A stretch of DNA of 64,000 bases from Sphingobium sp. 15-1. Its GTDB lineage: Bacteria; Pseudomonadota; Alphaproteobacteria; Sphingomonadales; Sphingomonadaceae. The notes under the pieces were generated by a model. The model did not search any database. It was not told the DNA's origin and was given only the letters and a program-made list of their open reading frames with translations. Positions 62,021 to 64,000 of the stretch are shown here, in pieces (position 1 is the stretch's first letter; the number at the start of each line of letters is the position of its first letter). The position numbers and the translations under genes are program-made. The stretch is from assembly GCF_013375535.1 (NCBI RefSeq), contig NZ_JABXJG010000003.1:434001-498000 (forward strand), given 5' to 3'.

Positions 62021-62269
62021 CTTCTCCGGATGGTGGGCGTCCCTTATGCGATGATTATGCAGGATTATCTTTCCAGCATGGGGAATATCGGGTCCGAAAT
62101 AGTGGAGGCCACACGCCTGTTGATGAGAGATCGTGTGGGGCAGGAGATAAGTAGCGGAGCATTGAATGCAATCATAAGCGTTGAGCCAGATTATATCGAC
62201 GCAAGTTTTACGGCTGTCGAAAGGCAATATGGATCATTCGAAAATATAGTTCATGCTGCATCGGACTAA

Positions 62270-62402
62270 AGGAAGATGAGCTTGCTGAGTTTCAGCAGAA
62301 CTTGATTTCATATGAGAAATTATAACTTTTGTGGAAAAGCGGCATCAATGTTTTGCTGTCGAAGAGATTTAATGATCTTAGCTTGGCTTTGCACGTTTTT
62401 GG
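62270..62402. other. Short AT-richer spacer
   Basis: 133 bp with no gene. It is less GC-rich than its surroundings. Confidence 0.4.
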
Positions 62403-62687
62403 TTAGGTCCAGGTCCAGAAAATGCCGTTGTTAGCGATATGGTTGAGGGCCTGATCGAGGGGTCGAACGCATCCGCCCATGTCGTCGATATCTTCCCATT
62501 TTCGTCGATGTGACCAGTAGGCGATTCTGACGTCGTCCCCTGTGCCGGTTGGCATGAGGCGAGCGATCGGTGCTTCGGTTGCCAACAAGTAAAGGTGGTA
62601 AGCGCCTTTGTCTTCGTACCATCCCACGCCGCCGCCATTGGCTTCGTCAAACGCTTCGATGCGCAGTGCGATCTTGTCCATTTCCAT
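62403..62687 (-). CDS. Hypothetical protein, 94 residues
   Basis: The sequence MEMDKIALRIEAFDEANGGGVGWYEDKGAYHLYLL is protein-like, with alternating strands and a Trp-rich C-terminus (IAYWSHRRKWEDIDDMGGCVRPL ... GIFWTWT). I do not recognise the family. The upstream frame may once have been longer, since the IS701 remnant begins right beyond it. Confidence 0.55.
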   Translation of the reverse strand: MEMDKIALRIEAFDEANGGGVGWYEDKGAYHLYLLATEAPIARLMPTGTGDDVRIAYWSHRRKWEDIDDMGGCVRPLDQALNHIANNGIFWTWT

Positions 62688-62739
62688 GCCGTAGCCATAG
62701 CCGCCTTCGAGTCACGGCGGAACTGATTCACTTCGCCGC

Positions 62740-63663
62740 ACGGTCAAGGCGATTGTCTTGCAACCTGTGTTGGTCGGGATTCGAAGCATGGGATGGTGCA
62801 CCATCCCAGGGCCACTTTCGGCGATCCCGTTCCCCAGATACTGCGGCAGTAGCTGCAACCATGGCGTACTTGCTTCACGGCGCCCAGTTGGGAGCATGTG
62901 CTCGTTCTGGTGATGGGGGCCCTGCTGGCCCCAGGCAAGCGAACCGTCAGTTCCTGTCTGCGCATGACGGGCCGGGCCGAAGCCACCAACTTTGCGAGCT
63001 ATCATCAGATCCTAAGTCGGGCCCGCTGGAGCCCCCGGGCCGTCGCCAGACGATTGCTGGGTGTTGTCGTCGAACGGCTCGTGCCAGATGGCCCTGTCGT
63101 CATCGGTATGGACGACACCATCGAACGCCGATGGGGACGTCGCATCACTGCACGGGGAATATACCGGGACCCGGTCCGTTCGAGTCACGGCCATTTCGTC
63201 AAAGCCAGCGGGCTGCGTTGGTTGAGCTTCATGGTGCTCACCCCGGTGCCATGGGCCAGCCTGATCAAGGCCTTACCGGTCCTGACCCTGCTCGCCCCTT
63301 CGGAGCGATCCGACCTTCAACGTGGCCGCCGACACAAGCTACTGACTGAATGGGCTCGGCAGGGCGCCTTACAGTTGTGCCGCTGGCTGCCAGGCCGTCG
63401 GATCATCTTCGTGGGCGACAGCGGCGCGCAACACTCATCAGCCGACTGCGGTTGGATGCCAGCCTATTCGCACCGTCCGCGGAACGAACATCACGCTCCA
63501 TGGGGCGGCCAGCGCAAAAAGGCCCGGCGCTGCCGAAGCTGAAAACCCTGCTCTCCAACCCCGCTACGACCTGGACAAGGATCATCGTCTCCGCCTGGTA
63601 TGGCCATGTCGATGGCAAGGCCCTCGATATCACATCCGACATCGCCTTGTGGTACAGGCCCGG
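62740..63663 (+). pseudogene. IS701-like transposase, broken
   Basis: The frame of 62898-63440 reads EHVLVLVMGALLAPGKRTVSS, SYHQILSRARWSPRAVAR, VVIGMDDTIERRWGRRI (first Asp) and RRIIFVGDSGAQHSS (second Asp region), as in IS701/IS4-type transposases. An in-frame TAG near 62850 replaces the Trp codon expected in the N-terminal RQ-LQPWR segment. A frameshift near 63440 moves the rest to another frame (LISRLRLDASLFAPSAERTS, SAWYGHVDGK), and the match ends at about 63663. It is non-functional. Confidence 0.8.
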
Positions 63664-63888
63664 GCAATGCCGACGCTATCTTCACCCGCGGCGAAGAATT
63701 CTTGCGTAAGACCGTCGATCGGTCGTCGAAAAGCGGCGTCGGGAATGAGGGCCATGCAGGAAGCTACCCGATGACAATTTCGCGCTCGAATGTCCGGTTC
63801 CAGGACGGCTCCGTAGATAATAGAATATTAGTTTTGTTTATGGATTAACATAATGCGGATTATCAAACTTTTATCGTGTAAGCGCCGG
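63664..63888. other. Unassigned junction sequence
   Basis: A frame runs to 63848 (…NADAIFTRGEEFLRK…FQDGSVDNRILVLFMD) after the end of the IS701 match. It looks like a scrap of another gene joined to the transposon remnant. No family recognised. Confidence 0.35.
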
Positions 63889-63927
63889 ATAGAAATGACA
63901 CCCCTCTGCTGAATAGAAATGACACCC
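63889..63927. repeat. Two direct repeats at the end of a new element
   Basis: ATAGAAATGACACCC occurs at 63889-63903 and 63913-63927, a 24-bp period. Terminal repeats of this kind are usual at the ends of IS21-like and some other insertion sequences, and a coding start follows within 65 bp. Confidence 0.6.
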
Positions 63928-63988
63928 TCGGGCGTCCTTAGCAGAGCTCGGTGGCATGGTCCTCCTGGCAGTTCGGGAGGACACGCTT

Positions 63989-64000
63989 ATGACGGTGGTG
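63989..64000 (+). CDS. Start of a gene cut by the window end
   Basis: ATG 63989 with GGGAGG at 63975-63980 begins MTVV. Given the repeats just upstream it is probably a transposase, but four codons do not allow identification. Confidence 0.4.

Larger units (their letters stand above)
60152..62269 (+). pseudogene. Protein tyrosine phosphatase (IphP-like), split by insertion
   Basis: 60152-60570 reads GGRVRKGLIFRSEAISSP ... ICDLRSLNERERIPN ... LLIHCAAGKDRTGFVCAALLR, with the complete HCxxGKDRTG phosphatase loop. The frame continues after the IS66-type element at 62029 as MVGVPYAMIMQDYLSS ... FTAVERQYGSFENIVHAASD, ending at 62269. Joining the halves across one copy of the 8-bp duplication restores an unbroken protein. 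The N-terminus is also missing, cut by the IS1380 fragment. Confidence 0.85.

Noticed and set aside
1..64000. CRISPR arrays, tRNA and rRNA genes
   Set aside because: No regularly spaced short repeats were found, and no sequence resembling a tRNA or rRNA gene was noticed when reading both strands. A dedicated search would be needed to exclude a tRNA gene fully.

Overview
The window looks like an accessory, plasmid-like or genomic-island stretch from an alphaproteobacterium, most probably a sphingomonad. This is inferred from the high-GC coding style, the mix of Rieske oxygenases, SRPBCC and SnoaL-like small enzymes, a sphingomonad-style TonB-dependent receptor, and the insertion sequence families present. 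No rRNA, tRNA, CRISPR array or replication origin was seen.

Layout. (a) 1-4280: the tail of a short-chain dehydrogenase (SDR), then a frameshifted large serine recombinase with two small partner ORFs, then IS3 and IS110 remnants. (b) 4281-22757: catabolic region 1. A minus-strand operon runs Rieske oxygenase, B12-dependent mutase large subunit, B12-binding subunit, Rieske ferredoxin, EthD protein, MFS transporter. Divergent from it are a thiolase, a DUF35 protein and an SCPx-type thiolase. Next come an SDR, a crotonase, a CoA-transferase, a MaoC hydratase / CitE-type lyase / acyl-CoA dehydrogenase operon, two SRPBCC proteins, a luciferase-like oxidoreductase and a SnoaL-like protein. (c) 22758-33466: a pile of transposons: a truncated IS66, an Lrp regulator, then an IS1380 that carries an IS66-type element, an IS630 element and an IS5 element, the last itself split by an IS3. 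A second IS5 follows. (d) 33882-49961: catabolic region 2, with VOC, FAD monooxygenase, IS200, SDRs, SnoaL-like protein, acetoacetyl-CoA synthetase type ligase, FAH family protein, alpha-methylacyl-CoA racemase type protein, thiolase, FadB-type protein, acyl-CoA dehydrogenase and TetR regulator. (e) 50270-59429: a collapsed IS256 gene, then catabolic region 3 (Rieske oxygenase, SnoaL-like, P450, TonB-dependent receptor, SDR, membrane protein) and an orphan NorE/NorF-like pair. (f) 59475-64000: an IS1380 fragment, a tyrosine phosphatase gene split by a 1450-bp IS66-type element, a small hypothetical, a broken IS701 and the start of another element.

How the genes may work together (inference). 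Region 1 reads as a CoA-thioester pathway for a branched compound. A Rieske oxygenase and its ferredoxin hydroxylate the substrate, a B12 mutase rearranges the carbon skeleton, thiolase-type enzymes cleave it, and a C5-dicarboxylyl-CoA module (CoA-transferase, MaoC hydratase, CitE-like lyase, acyl-CoA dehydrogenase, similar in gene content to itaconate degradation loci) yields acetyl-CoA and pyruvate. Four promoters of this region carry the same 16-bp inverted repeat, TAGT-N8-ACTA, which argues for one regulon. The mutase keeps its B12 machinery but appears to have lost several residues that line the active site of known acyl-CoA mutases, including the histidine next to the substrate. It is the best candidate here for undescribed chemistry. 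Regions 2 and 3 look like beta-oxidation and oxygenation modules for an alicyclic or side-chain-bearing compound.
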